A DNA stretch of 64,000 bases, from the NCBI RefSeq assembly GCF_030814215.1, contig NZ_JAUSUT010000001.1:868001-932000 (forward strand), read 5' to 3'. This DNA comes from Amycolatopsis thermophila. GTDB lineage: Bacteria; Actinomycetota; Actinomycetes; Mycobacteriales; Pseudonocardiaceae. The stretch's first letter is position 1. Every line of letters starts with the position of its first letter. Of the stretch, positions 37,314-46,391 are shown piece after piece. Made by a program: the position numbers and the translations under genes. The notes under the pieces were generated by a model, which worked only from the letters and a program-made list of their open reading frames with translations, had not been told where the DNA came from and did not search any database.

Positions 37314-38081
37314 TCAGATGTCGTAGACCGCGCCGCGCTCGACGAGCGTCGCCGCGGGGAAGGCCGCCGTCGCCTCGGCGAGGATCGCGTCCCGGTCGCT
37401 CCACGGCGCCACGTGCGTGATGAGCAGGCGTCCCACGCCCGCGTCCCGCGCCAGCTCACCCGCCTGCTTGCCGGACAGGTGCACGCCCGGCGGCCGGTCG
37501 GCCGCGTCGGTCCAGGACGCCTCGGCCAGCAGCACGTCGACGTCCCGGACGAGGCCGGTGAGCGTGTCGCAGGGACCGGTGTCACCGGTGTAGGCCAGCG
37601 TCCGGTCCCCGTGCCGCACCCGGAGCCCGAACGCCTCGGTCGGGTGGTCGACGGGGATCGCGGTGATCTCGAACGGCCCGATCGTGACCGGCTCGGTGGA
37701 CAGCGCGGAGAACTCGAAGACGTCGGACAGGTCGGTCTCGGCCAGCTCGGTCTCGTTGGGCGCGTAGGCCATCGCCAGCCGCACCGGGGCGTTGGCCGGG
37801 GCGTGCACCGGGAGCCGGCGGCGGGTGGCGTCGTAGGGCGGCGCGGGGTGGTAGCGCCGCAGGACGGTCAGCGCGCCGAAGTCCGCGCAGTGGTCGGGGT
37901 GCAGGTGCGACAGCACCAGTGCGCCGAGGTCGAACGGGTCACGCCGCCGCTGCAGCTCGGCGAACACGCCGTTGCCGAACTCCAGTCCGAGCAGGAACCC
38001 GTCCGCCTCGAGCAGGTAGCCGGACGCGGGCTCGCCCGGTCCGGGAACACTGCCCGAGCAGCCGAGGATCGTCAGTCGCAC
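37314..38081 (-). CDS. MBL-fold phosphodiesterase (Rv1339-like)
   Basis: 255 aa from GTG 38081. A metallo-beta-lactamase fold enzyme: TILGCSGSVPGPGEPASGYL, the zinc motif LSHLHPDHCADFGALTVLRRYHP (HxHxDH), PVDHPTEAFGLRV, AYTGDTGPCDTL (third metal ligand) and LLITHVAPW (His). Rv1339, its positional match in M. tuberculosis (murI-Rv1339-rph), has been reported as an atypical cyclic-AMP phosphodiesterase; I assign a nucleotide phosphodiesterase role by homology. It follows murI by 19 nt on the same strand. It is paralogous to the broken gene at 23.6 kb. Confidence 0.88.
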   Translation of the reverse strand: MRLTILGCSGSVPGPGEPASGYLLEADGFLLGLEFGNGVFAELQRRRDPFDLGALVLSHLHPDHCADFGALTVLRRYHPAPPYDATRRRLPVHAPANAPVRLAMAYAPNETELAETDLSDVFEFSALSTEPVTIGPFEITAIPVDHPTEAFGLRVRHGDRTLAYTGDTGPCDTLTGLVRDVDVLLAEASWTDAADRPPGVHLSGKQAGELARDAGVGRLLITHVAPWSDRDAILAEATAAFPAATLVERGAVYDI

Positions 38082-38100
38082 GAGATGACACCCTGCCAGC

Positions 38101-38901
38101 TCAGGCGCTGATCGGCGAGAGCACGCCGGGCGCGAATCCCATGAAGCGCCGCGCGAGCCGGACGAACGGCTCCGGTGAGCCGGTGGCGATGAACTCGTGC
38201 TGCGGCGGTTCGTCCCGTTCGGCGAGCATGTCCTGTTCGGTGAGCACGCGGACGAGGTCCTTGGCGGTCTCCTCGGCGCTGGAGACGAGCGTGACGTCCG
38301 GCCCCATCACGATCTGCAGCACGCCGGTCAGGAGCGGGTAGTGCGTGCAGCCCAGCACCAGCGTGTCGACTTCCGCGCGCAGCAGCGGCTCGAGGTAGCC
38401 CTCCGCGAGGCCGAGCACCTGGCGCCCGGAGGTGACGCCGCGCTCCACGAAGTCGACGAACCGGTGGCAGGCCACGCTGGTGATCGTCACGTCGCGCGCC
38501 GCCGCGAAGGCGTCTTCGTACGCCCGCGACCGGATCGTCCCCGCCGTCCCGATCACGCCGATCCGCCCGGTGTGGGTCGCGGCCACGGCCCGCCGCACGG
38601 CGGGCAGGACGACCTCGATCACCGGCACGTCGTAGCGCTCGCGGGCGTCCCGCAGGCACGCGGCCGACGCCGTGTTGCAGGCGATGACCAGGGCTTTCAC
38701 GCCGTCCTCGACGAGCTTGTCCAGCGACGCCAGCGCCAGCTCGCGGGCACGGGCGATGGGCAGCGGCCCGTACGGGTTGTGCGCCGTGTCGCCCACGTAA
38801 CGCAGCTGCTCCGACGGCAGCTGGTCGAGGATCGCGCGGGCGACCGTGAGGCCCCCGACGCCGGAATCGAACACACCGATCGGGGCCTCGCGATTGCTCA
38901 C
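38101..38901 (-). CDS. murI: Glutamate racemase
   Basis: 266 aa from GTG 38901. Makes D-glutamate for peptidoglycan. Substrate loop [18 protein letters not shown] at residues 8-25 with the general-base region; first catalytic cysteine Cys75 in VIACNTASA; second Cys185 in [20 protein letters not shown] and [12 protein letters not shown] are family markers. A TACCCT box (38914-38909) lies 7 nt before the GTG, and the GTG overlaps the rhomboid stop by 4 nt, so murI may be both coupled to the rhomboid gene and independently transcribed. Confidence 0.96.
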   Translation of the reverse strand: MSNREAPIGVFDSGVGGLTVARAILDQLPSEQLRYVGDTAHNPYGPLPIARARELALASLDKLVEDGVKALVIACNTASAACLRDARERYDVPVIEVVLPAVRRAVAATHTGRIGVIGTAGTIRSRAYEDAFAAARDVTITSVACHRFVDFVERGVTSGRQVLGLAEGYLEPLLRAEVDTLVLGCTHYPLLTGVLQIVMGPDVTLVSSAEETAKDLVRVLTEQDMLAERDEPPQHEFIATGSPEPFVRLARRFMGFAPGVLSPISA

Positions 38902-39521
38902 GAGGTCGAGGGTACCGCCCGCGGGCGGCCGGCCCGGGCGGCGAACCGGGCGGCGAGGACCCCGCCGAGCGCGCCGAACAGGTGCGCCTGCCAGGAGATG
39001 CCCGGCTGCCCGGGCAGCACGCCCCACAGCATGCCGCCCCACCCGATCAGCAGCACGGCGGCCACCAGGATCTGCGCGAACGAGCGGTTGAACAGCCCCC
39101 GCACCAGCAGGTACGCCAGCCACCCGAAGGCCAGCCCGGACGCGCCGATCGTGACCGTGCCCGCCCCCGCCGTCAGCCACACGCCCAGGCCGCTGACCAG
39201 CCAGATCGTGGCGGTCACGAGCGCCCAGCGGGCGATCCCGGCGGCCATCGCGAGGAAGGCGAACGCCATCACCGGCACGGTGTTGGCCAGCAGGTGCGAC
39301 CAGCTGCCGTGCAGCAGCGGCGCCCACACCACGCCGTCCAGCCCGCCGAGCGAGCGGGGCACGATGCCCTCGGCGTCGAGCCGGTTGTGCAGGGCGACGT
39401 CCACGGCCTCCACGACGTACAGCAGGGCCGTGAAGGCCAGCACGACGAGCGCGGCGGTCTTCGGTTTCGCCGGCAGGACGCGTTTGGCCCCCTCGGCCGG
39501 GGGTGCGGGCAGCGTGCTCAT
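38898..39521 (-). CDS. Rhomboid family intramembrane serine protease
   Basis: 207 aa from ATG 39521. Six transmembrane helices. Catalytic dyad: Ser128 in [12 protein letters not shown] (GxSG motif, helix 4) and His180 in [12 protein letters not shown] (helix 6); the upstream [19 protein letters not shown] (L1/helix 2) is the family's WxxxSHLLxN signature. The position next to murI matches Rv1337. A TACCGT box 7 nt upstream contains a GGAGG that could serve as both spacer and ribosome site. Substrates unknown. Confidence 0.93.
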   Translation of the reverse strand: MSTLPAPPAEGAKRVLPAKPKTAALVVLAFTALLYVVEAVDVALHNRLDAEGIVPRSLGGLDGVVWAPLLHGSWSHLLANTVPVMAFAFLAMAAGIARWALVTATIWLVSGLGVWLTAGAGTVTIGASGLAFGWLAYLLVRGLFNRSFAQILVAAVLLIGWGGMLWGVLPGQPGISWQAHLFGALGGVLAARFAARAGRPRAVPSTS

Positions 39522-39528
39522 GACCTCC

Positions 39529-39534
39529 ACGGTA
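39529..39534 (-). promoter_or_regulatory. -10 box of the rhomboid-murI unit
   Basis: TACCGT on the minus strand (39534-39529), 7 nt before ATG 39521; the intervening GGAGGTC resembles a ribosome site placed too close for use. Confidence 0.4.
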
Positions 39535-39683
39535 GGAGCGGCCCGGCTTCGCGGAATCGGGAGAAAACCCTGAATCGCGCGGTGAGGATTCGCTTGCACG
39601 GTGTTGAAGTCCGTCTAACGCGGACGAAACGCGGGCGCGGTTCCCTGGGCGACAAGGGACCACCACAGCCGGGAGGAACACCC

Positions 39684-40046
39684 GTGACGAGCATCTACGA
39701 ACAGATCGGCGGCCAGGAAGCGCTCGTCGCCGTCGTCGACGACTTCTACGAGCGCGTGCTCGACGACGCCGAGCTGGCGCCCTTCTTCACCGGCACCAAT
39801 CTGCCGCGGCTGAAGGGCATGCAGGTCGAGTTCTTCGCCGCCGCGCTCGGCGGGCCCGACGAGTACCGGGGCCGGTCGATGAAGGACGTGCACCGCGGCC
39901 GCGGCATCGGCCGGCACCACTTCGACCTGGTCGCCAAGCACCTGAGCGAGTCGCTGCTGGCGGCCGGGGTGCCCGCGGAGACCACGACCACGATCATCGG
40001 TGCCGTCGCCCCGCTGTCGGCGGACATCGTCTCCCCCGGCGCCTGA
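39684..40046 (+). CDS. glbN: Truncated haemoglobin (group 1, GlbN-like)
   Basis: 120 aa from GTG 39684 with GGGAGGAA 6-13 nt upstream. A 2-on-2 globin: [24 protein letters not shown] contains the group 1 signature and the B10 tyrosine (DFY); [24 protein letters not shown] spans helices C-E with the E7 region; [22 protein letters not shown] carries the proximal F8 histidine (DVH). Likely oxygen or nitric-oxide chemistry, as for trHbN. A single gene inserted between the rhomboid and cysM genes, convergent with cysM. Confidence 0.93.
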   Translation: MTSIYEQIGGQEALVAVVDDFYERVLDDAELAPFFTGTNLPRLKGMQVEFFAAALGGPDEYRGRSMKDVHRGRGIGRHHFDLVAKHLSESLLAAGVPAETTTTIIGAVAPLSADIVSPGA

Positions 40047-40051
40047 ACCCG

Positions 40052-40090
40052 CGGACGCCCCCTTCCGGTGAACCGGGAAGGGGGCGTCCG
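40052..40090. terminator. Bidirectional hairpin between glbN and cysM
   Basis: CGGACGCCCCCTTCC (40052-40066) and GGAAGGGGGCGTCCG (40076-40090), perfect 15-bp stem, 9-nt loop that itself can pair GGT/ACC. Confidence 0.85.
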
Positions 40091-40100
40091 GGTGTGTGAC

Positions 40101-41054
<954 letters not shown>

Positions 41055-41333
41055 CTAGCGGGCGCCGCCGGCCACCGCGGGCAGGATGGTGACGGTGTCG
41101 CCGTCCTTGACCTCGGCGTCCAGGCCGCCGGCGAAGCGCACGTCCTCGTCGTTGACGTAGACGTTCACGAAGCGGTGGAGCTTGTCCTCCTTGACCAGGC
41201 GGGCCTTGAGGCCGCCGTGCCGCGACTCGATGTCGTCGATCACCTCGAGCACGGTCTTGCCGGACGCCTCGACCGACTTCTGGCCATCCGTGTGGGTACG
41301 CAGGATGGTGGGGATGGACACGGTCACGGCCAT
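41055..41333 (-). CDS. cysO: CysO sulfur-carrier protein (ubiquitin-like) with two-residue C-terminal extension
   Basis: 92 aa from ATG 41333 with GGAGG about 10 nt upstream. A ThiS/MoaD ubiquitin fold: VTVSIPTILRTHTDGQKSV, LHRFVNVYVNDEDVRFAGG and GDTVTILPAVAGGAR. M. tuberculosis CysO ends exactly at the diglycine (VAGG); here GG is followed by Ala-Arg. Carriers must expose the glycine carboxylate for activation, so the tail has to be removed first, plausibly by the JAMM protease Mec encoded next door, as QbsD does for QbsE. The stop codon is unambiguous (GGC-GGC-GCC-CGC-TAG). Confidence 0.95.
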   Translation of the reverse strand: MAVTVSIPTILRTHTDGQKSVEASGKTVLEVIDDIESRHGGLKARLVKEDKLHRFVNVYVNDEDVRFAGGLDAEVKDGDTVTILPAVAGGAR

Positions 41334-41387
41334 GAGTAACTACCTCCGCTTGGGTTTCTTCCAGGTCTGACGTCCGGCTGCCCGGCG

Positions 41388-41795
41388 TTATTCCGTGATC
41401 TCCACCGGCTCCTCGGTGACGACCCCGTCCACGATCCGGTACGACCGGAACTCGTGCGTCTCAGGGTCGCGGGTGGAGACCAGCACGTAGTGCGCGTCGG
41501 GCTCGGAGGCGTAGGACACGTCGGTGCGTGACGGGTAGGCCTCGGTCGCGGTGTGCGAGTGGTAGATCACGACCGGGACCTCGTCGTTCGCGTCCATCTC
41601 GCGGTAGAGCTTGAGCAGGTCACCGGAGTCGAACTCGTAGAACGTCGGCGAGCGCGCCGCGTTCAGCATCGGGATGAACCGCTCGGGGCGGTCGGAACCC
41701 TCGGGACCGGCGATCACGCCGCACGCCTCGTCCGGGTGGTCCCGGCGAGCGTGGGCGACGATCTCGTCGACGAGTTCACGGCGGATCCGAAGCAC
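41388..41795 (-). CDS. mec: Mec JAMM-type zinc metallopeptidase
   Basis: 135 aa from GTG 41795. A JAB1/MPN protease: Glu23 in PDEACGVIAG, then His79-x-His81 in IYHSHTATEAYPSRTD with Asp92, a complete JAMM site. In mycobacteria Mec frees cysteine from CysO-Cys. Because CysO here has two residues after its diglycine, Mec may also mature the carrier. A TAAGAT box (41808-41803, minus) 7 nt before GTG implies a leaderless start separate from the genes upstream. Confidence 0.95.
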   Translation of the reverse strand: MLRIRRELVDEIVAHARRDHPDEACGVIAGPEGSDRPERFIPMLNAARSPTFYEFDSGDLLKLYREMDANDEVPVVIYHSHTATEAYPSRTDVSYASEPDAHYVLVSTRDPETHEFRSYRIVDGVVTEEPVEITE

Positions 41796-41805
41796 GACGG
41801 TTATC

Positions 41806-42306
41806 TTACGTGCCGGACACCGGGGGTTCACAGAGTGAGACTGCGCACGCCAGCGCGACGGCGTCCTGGGCGTGCGCGAGCCACCCGAGCGTGACGTCCC
41901 GCCCGCTGACCGGGAACCGCGCCCAGGCACGCCCGTCACGCCACCGGGGTTTGCGCAGGTAGAGGACCTGCGCGTGACCGAAGGTGATCATCCAGGCCCG
42001 CAGCCAGGCCGGATCGAGCGTGACCGCCGGCGTGCCCGGCCAGCCGCGCACGATCGCCCGGACCGCGGCCGTCACGCTCTCCCGCATCGCCGCGCCGTGC
42101 CGCTCGCGGAACCCTCGCGCCTCCCGGAGGAGCAGGTGGGCGTCGGGGAACAGGTCCTCGTTCCGCAGCGGCCGGCCGCCGAGGCGCCCGGTGTCCAGCG
42201 CGGTCAGCAGCTCACCGGCGATCGCGTAGAGGCACTCGCCGACGTTCGGGGACATCTGGACCAGGACCTGGCCGCCGGGCAGCGCGTGCGCGTCGAGGAA
42301 GTCCAC
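41806..42306 (-). CDS. Protein of unknown function between ClpS-like protein and Mec
   Basis: 166 aa from GTG 42306, which follows the clpS-like stop by 1 nt, so the two are coupled. Helical, rich in Trp, Arg and Ala: SPNVGECLYAIAGELLTAL, LLLREARGFRERHGAAM, VRAIVRGWPGTPAVTLDP, WLRAWMITFGHAQVLYLRKP and GWLAHAQDAVALACAVSL. No known domain, no signal peptide, no membrane span. Absent from the corresponding mycobacterial locus. Coupling to a ClpS-like adaptor makes it a candidate partner or substrate-modifying factor; this is inference. Confidence 0.65.
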   Translation of the reverse strand: MDFLDAHALPGGQVLVQMSPNVGECLYAIAGELLTALDTGRLGGRPLRNEDLFPDAHLLLREARGFRERHGAAMRESVTAAVRAIVRGWPGTPAVTLDPAWLRAWMITFGHAQVLYLRKPRWRDGRAWARFPVSGRDVTLGWLAHAQDAVALACAVSLCEPPVSGT

Positions 42307-42307
42307 G

Positions 42308-42550
42308 TCAGACGCCCTGCACCGTGGCGTGCAGGCCGAGCACCTGCAGCTCGGCGACCAGGCGCTCGGCCTGCTCCCGGGACGCGAACCGGGTGAGCTC
42401 GGCCAGGCCCTCGTGGTGCACCACGCCGGCGAACTCCAGGCCCCGCTCGACCGGCAACCCGACCGTGCTGTGCAGCGCGTAGACCACCGACTGGAAGGAG
42501 TTCACGTGGTCGTCGTGCACCACGACGGCCCAGGCCCGCTCACGCTTCAC
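42308..42550 (-). CDS. Second ClpS-like adaptor, short form with altered pocket
   Basis: 80 aa from GTG 42550. The ClpS fold is recognisable: WAVVVHDDHVNSFQSVVYAL (compare [20 protein letters not shown] in the canonical copy at 44.1 kb), AGVVHHEGLAELTRF, then REQAERLVAELQVLGLHATVQ. There is no N-terminal ClpA/C-docking extension. Key N-degron positions differ: N34-D35-D36 (E. coli numbering) is H-D-D here, and the pocket Met62 position is Ala, where the canonical copy keeps Met; the alpha-amine-binding His66 is kept. It may recognise different N-terminal residues or no longer act as an adaptor. Coupled to the 166-aa gene. Confidence 0.78.
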   Translation of the reverse strand: MKRERAWAVVVHDDHVNSFQSVVYALHSTVGLPVERGLEFAGVVHHEGLAELTRFASREQAERLVAELQVLGLHATVQGV

Positions 42551-42580
42551 GGCCTCATGATCGCGCCCCCGGCAGGCGCG

Positions 42581-43570
42581 TTACGCGAAGGCCTCCGGCC
42601 ACACGTCCCGGTACGCGGGCACGCCCGCCACACCCTCGGCGCTGATCAGCCCGTGCACGCACGCCCGGGCGAAGACCCGCGCCGCGGCCCCGCACAGCTC
42701 GTCCAGCGCCGCCGCGCGCGTGGTCACCCCGAACGGTCCCGAGGCCTCCGGCAAGTCTCGGGCGCCCGTGGCCAGCGCGAACACCGTGTCGCCGTCGAAC
42801 ATCGAGTGCGCCGGCCGCACCGCGCGCGCCAGGCCGTCCTGCGCCGCGACCGCCAGGCGGCGGCATTCGGCCTTCGACAGGTCCGCGTCGACCGCCACCA
42901 CGCCGATGGTCGTGTTCAGGTCCGTCGCCTGCCCGGGCACCGACGCGGCCCGTTCCGGCCAGCTCACCCCGAACTCGCCGTCCACCTCGTGGTCGGCCGC
43001 GAACGGCCGTCCCGTCTCGAACGCGACCGCCTCGCCGCGCGCGTTCACCACCGCCAGCGCCCCGACCACGAAGTCGCCCACCCGCTCGCTCGCGGAACCG
43101 ACCCCGCCCTTCAGCGACCCGACCGCCGCCCCGGCCCCCGCGCCGACACTGCCCTGCCGGACCGCGACACCCGCCGCTTCGCAGGCGGCGTACCCGAACG
43201 ACGGGTCCGGCCGGTTGCCCCACGCGCTGCGCGGCAGGTCGAAGATCACCGCGCCGGGCACGATCGGCACCACCTCGTGCGGCTCGGCCCCGACCTGGAA
43301 CCCGCGCTCGTGCTCGCTCAGCCACCGCATGACCCCGTCGGCCGCCGCGAGACCGTAGGCGCTGCCGCCGGACAGGCAGATCGCGTCGACGTGGCGGACC
43401 AGGTTCTCCGGCTCGAGCAGGTTGGTCTCGCGCGTGCCGGGCGCGCCGCCGCGCTGGTCGACCGCCCCCGTGGTGCCCGGCGGCGTGAGCACGACCGTCG
43501 TCCCGGTGGCCCAGCCGTCCCCGATCCGGTGGTGGTGCCCGACGAGCACCCCGGGCACGTCGGTGATCAT
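42581..43570 (-). CDS. P1 family (S58/DmpA-like) Ntn peptidase
   Basis: 329 aa from ATG 43570. A self-processing aminopeptidase/amidase of the DmpA type. N-terminal [20 protein letters not shown], then LSGGSAYGLAAADGVM, GSVGAGAGAAVGSLKGGVGSAS, and the presumed autocleavage/nucleophile segment ATDLNTTIGVVAVDADLSKAE (Thr or Ser after Asn). Positional match of Rv1333. It overlaps the DUF2017 stop (ATGA). Activity toward N-terminal amino acids or D-Ala esters is a family property, not shown here. Confidence 0.9.
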   Translation of the reverse strand: MITDVPGVLVGHHHRIGDGWATGTTVVLTPPGTTGAVDQRGGAPGTRETNLLEPENLVRHVDAICLSGGSAYGLAAADGVMRWLSEHERGFQVGAEPHEVVPIVPGAVIFDLPRSAWGNRPDPSFGYAACEAAGVAVRQGSVGAGAGAAVGSLKGGVGSASERVGDFVVGALAVVNARGEAVAFETGRPFAADHEVDGEFGVSWPERAASVPGQATDLNTTIGVVAVDADLSKAECRRLAVAAQDGLARAVRPAHSMFDGDTVFALATGARDLPEASGPFGVTTRAAALDELCGAAARVFARACVHGLISAEGVAGVPAYRDVWPEAFA

Positions 43571-44124
43571 GCCGTCAGCGCCTGCACCAGGCTTTCCTGC
43601 ACCCAGGTCAGCCAGTGGTAGACGCCCAGGTGCGGCGACCGCGGGTCGTCCTCGGGCAGCTCCTCGGGCATGTCCTCGGTGACGTCCAGCGCGGTCCCCA
43701 GCGCCAGCCGGACGTCGTTGAGCGCCGCGAGCCACGCGTCGGCCTGCTCGTAGGTCAGCTTCACGTCACCGCCGTCGCGCGGCAGGGTCTCCATGACCAC
43801 CGTGGCGACGCCGACCTTCGCGTCCACCAGCTCGGGCTCGTGCAGCGACCGCAGCGCGCTCGCCGAGTCGAGCACCTCCTGGCTGGGGGTGTCCGGGTCG
43901 ATCTTGTGGTAGTCGGGCAGCAGACGGGACAGCACGGGGTCGTCCGGGGACTGCGACGGGCCGGTGCGGATGCCGGTCAGCTCGGCCAGCGGGTCCTGCG
44001 GCGCCTCCTCGGCGCGCGCCCGCAGCATGTCCTCGAGCTGGCTGACCAGGCCGCGCAGCACCGCGGCCTCCTGCTGCTCGAACCCGGCGTGCACGCGCCC
44101 GCCCTTGCGCTGCCAGCCCCTCAC
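43567..44124 (-). CDS. DUF2017 protein (Rv1332-like)
   Basis: 185 aa from GTG 44124, overlapping the clpS stop by 4 nt (GTGA). Helical and acidic: [59 protein letters not shown] and [17 protein letters not shown], the DUF2017 pattern. It is always next to clpS in actinobacteria (clpS-DUF2017-P1 peptidase), suggesting a function in N-end-rule degradation; no experiment is known to me. Confidence 0.92.
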   Translation of the reverse strand: MRGWQRKGGRVHAGFEQQEAAVLRGLVSQLEDMLRARAEEAPQDPLAELTGIRTGPSQSPDDPVLSRLLPDYHKIDPDTPSQEVLDSASALRSLHEPELVDAKVGVATVVMETLPRDGGDVKLTYEQADAWLAALNDVRLALGTALDVTEDMPEELPEDDPRSPHLGVYHWLTWVQESLVQALTA

Positions 44125-44420
44125 GAAGTGTGCTCCATCGTCGCCCACAGGCCGGCCGCGTGAAGTCTGGTCACGTCGCCCTCGACCTTCTCCTTCGTGC
44201 CCGACGACACCACCGCGCGCCCCTTGTGGTGCACGTCCAGCATCAGCTTGGTGGCGTGGTCGCGGCTGTACCCGAACAGCTTCTGGAAGACGTACGTCAC
44301 GTACGACATCAGGTTCACCGGGTCGTTCCAGACGATCGTCTGCCACGGCTTGTCCTCGGCACCGGTCTCGACACCGATTGGTTCAACCTGCGTCTGTTCG
44401 GATGCGACAGGCGTGGTCAT
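44121..44420 (-). CDS. clpS: ClpS, Clp protease N-degron adaptor
   Basis: 99 aa from ATG 44420; ATG 44429 is also possible. A disordered N-terminal stretch ([18 protein letters not shown]) is followed by the core: [43 protein letters not shown], and [20 protein letters not shown]. The N-degron-binding Asn-Asp pair (WND), the pocket Met in KLMLDV and the His in DVHHKG are present. Delivers proteins with bulky hydrophobic N-termini to ClpC/A. Heads the clpS-DUF2017-P1 unit; divergent from pncB, as Rv1331 is from Rv1330c. Confidence 0.95.
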   Translation of the reverse strand: MTTPVASEQTQVEPIGVETGAEDKPWQTIVWNDPVNLMSYVTYVFQKLFGYSRDHATKLMLDVHHKGRAVVSSGTKEKVEGDVTRLHAAGLWATMEHTS

Positions 44421-44505
44421 GCGACCCATGGTGTCACGGAACCGGCACAACGTGGACCGGTGGTGGGTCTGTTCGGGTGATTCGGCCGGACGCGCAACTA
44501 CCTCA

Positions 44506-44511
44506 TAGTCT
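44506..44511 (+). promoter_or_regulatory. -10 box of pncB, leaderless spacing
   Basis: TAGTCT (44506-44511), 6 nt before ATG 44518. Confidence 0.5.
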
Positions 44512-44517
44512 GAACGC

Positions 44518-45822
44518 ATGGGTTTCCCCGAGACGCACGGCAGCACCGCCCTGCTGACCGACCACTACGAACTCACCATGCTGGGCAGTGCCCTGGCCGA
44601 CGGCACCGGCGACCGGCAGTGCGTGTTCGAGGTCTTCGCCCGGCGGTTGCCCGCCGGACGGCGCTACGGCGTGGTCGCCGGCACCGCCCGCGTGCTGGAC
44701 GCGATCGCCGACTTCCGGTTCACCGACGCCGAGATCGACCAGCTCGCGGCCACCGCCGTCGTCGACGACGACACCCTGTCGTGGCTGGCGAACTACCGGT
44801 TCAGCGGCGACGTCGACGGCTACCCGGAGGGCGAGCTGTACTTCCCGGGCTCGCCGATCCTCACCGTCCGGGGCACGTTCGCCGAGGCGGTGCTGCTGGA
44901 GACCGTCGCGCTGTCGATCCTCAACCACGACAGCGCGATCGCCTCCGCCGCCGCACGCATGGCGTCGGCCGCGCACGGCAGGCCGATCATCGAGATGGGC
45001 GGCCGCCGCACGCACGAGTGGGCCGCGGTCGCCGCCGCGCGCGCCGCCTACATCGGCGGTTTCGCCACCACGTCGAACCTGGAGGCCGGCCGCCGCTACG
45101 GCCTGCCGACCCGCGGCACGGTCGCGCACGCGTTCATGCTGCTGCACGACAGCGAAGAAGACGCCTTCCGCGCCCAGGTCGAGAAGATGGGCACCGACAC
45201 CACCCTCCTGGTCGACACCTACGACATCACCCGGGGCATCGAGACCGCGGTGCGCGTCGCCGGCACCGACCTGGGCGCGATCCGCATCGACTCCGGTGAC
45301 GTCGGCGTGCTGGCCCGCAAGGCGCGCGAGCAGCTGGACTCGCTCGGCGCGCGGGACACCCGGATCGTGGTGTCCGGCGACCTCGACGAGCACGCGATCG
45401 CGGCACTGCGCGCCGAGCCGGTCGACGCCTACGGGGTGGGCACCTCCGTGGTCACCGGGTCCGGCGCCCCGACCGCGGGCATGGTCTACAAGCTGGTCGA
45501 GGTCGACGGCCGCCCGGTGGCCAAGCGCAGCGAGAACAAGGCCTCGCGCGGTGGCGCCAAGTCCGCACTGCGCCGTCACAAGCCGACCGGGACGGCGATC
45601 GAGGAGGTCGTGTACGCGGCCGGGCAGCGGCCCGAGGCCGGTGAGCACGACCGCGAACTGCCCATCCCGCTGGTGCGCGGCGGCAAGCCGGTCGACGACC
45701 TGCCGACGCTGGACGACAGCCGTCAGCGGCTGCGCGACGGCCTGGTCAGCCTGCCGTGGGAGGGGCTCAAGCTCTCCCACGGCGAACCCGCGATCCCCAC
45801 CGTGTTCCCCCAGGAGGCCTGA
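44518..45822 (+). CDS. pncB: Nicotinate phosphoribosyltransferase
   Basis: 434 aa. Converts nicotinate and PRPP to nicotinate mononucleotide in the Preiss-Handler route. [18 protein letters not shown] at the N-terminus, [32 protein letters not shown], the [20 protein letters not shown] segment, and C-terminal barrel motifs [30 protein letters not shown] and [15 protein letters not shown] (phosphate binding). Positional match of Rv1330c. Its stop overlaps the pncA start by one base, so nicotinamide deamidation and nicotinate capture are coupled. Confidence 0.97.
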   Translation: MGFPETHGSTALLTDHYELTMLGSALADGTGDRQCVFEVFARRLPAGRRYGVVAGTARVLDAIADFRFTDAEIDQLAATAVVDDDTLSWLANYRFSGDVDGYPEGELYFPGSPILTVRGTFAEAVLLETVALSILNHDSAIASAAARMASAAHGRPIIEMGGRRTHEWAAVAAARAAYIGGFATTSNLEAGRRYGLPTRGTVAHAFMLLHDSEEDAFRAQVEKMGTDTTLLVDTYDITRGIETAVRVAGTDLGAIRIDSGDVGVLARKAREQLDSLGARDTRIVVSGDLDEHAIAALRAEPVDAYGVGTSVVTGSGAPTAGMVYKLVEVDGRPVAKRSENKASRGGAKSALRRHKPTGTAIEEVVYAAGQRPEAGEHDRELPIPLVRGGKPVDDLPTLDDSRQRLRDGLVSLPWEGLKLSHGEPAIPTVFPQEA

Positions 45823-46391
45823 TGAGCCGGGCACTGATCGTCGTGGACGTGCAGAACGACTTCTGCGAGGGCGGCGCGCTGGCCGTCGCCGGCGGGGCGG
45901 AGGTGGCCGCGAAGATCAGCGAGCACCTCGCCCGCGGTGGTTATACGGCGGTGGCCGCGACGCGCGACTACCACATCGACCCGGGTGCGCACTTCAGCGA
46001 GAACCCGGACTACGTGCGGTCGTGGCCGCGGCACTGCGAGGCCGGGAAGCCGGGCGCCTCGTTCCACCCGGCGCTCGACGTCGGCCCCATCACCGCGGTG
46101 TTCTCGAAGGGCCAGTACAGCGACGGGTACTCCGGGTTCGAGGGGCACACCGACGCCGGCGAGCAGCTCGCCGACTGGTTGCGGGAACGGCAGATCACCG
46201 AGGTCGACGTGGTGGGCATCGCGACCGACCACTGCGTGCGGGCCAGCGCGCTCGACGCCGCCGCGGCCGGGTTCTCGGTGCGCGTCCTGCTCGACCTCAC
46301 CGCCGGTGTGGCGCGGGAGACCACCGACCGGGCGCTGGACCAGCTGCGCGCCGCGGACGTGGACCTCGTGGGCACCCCGCGGGTCGGCTGA
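45822..46391 (+). CDS. pncA: Nicotinamidase
   Basis: 189 aa from ATG 45822 with CAGGAGG 6-9 nt upstream. Deamidates nicotinamide (and pyrazinamide) to the acid. Catalytic triad Asp9 (VVDVQNDF), Lys96 (FSKGQYSDGYS), Cys138 (IATDHCVRAS). Metal ligands Asp49, His51, His57 and His71 all match the M. tuberculosis enzyme. ATDHCVR also holds the cis-peptide segment. Placed between pncB and a KDPG-aldolase-like gene with 1-nt overlaps, forming a three-gene unit. Confidence 0.97.
   Translation: MSRALIVVDVQNDFCEGGALAVAGGAEVAAKISEHLARGGYTAVAATRDYHIDPGAHFSENPDYVRSWPRHCEAGKPGASFHPALDVGPITAVFSKGQYSDGYSGFEGHTDAGEQLADWLRERQITEVDVVGIATDHCVRASALDAAAAGFSVRVLLDLTAGVARETTDRALDQLRAADVDLVGTPRVG

Noticed and set aside
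42581-43570. Type IV/toxin-antitoxin or defence system near clpS
   Set aside because: The genes match the conserved clpS-DUF2017-P1-mec-cysO-cysM block; no toxin or nuclease domain is present.
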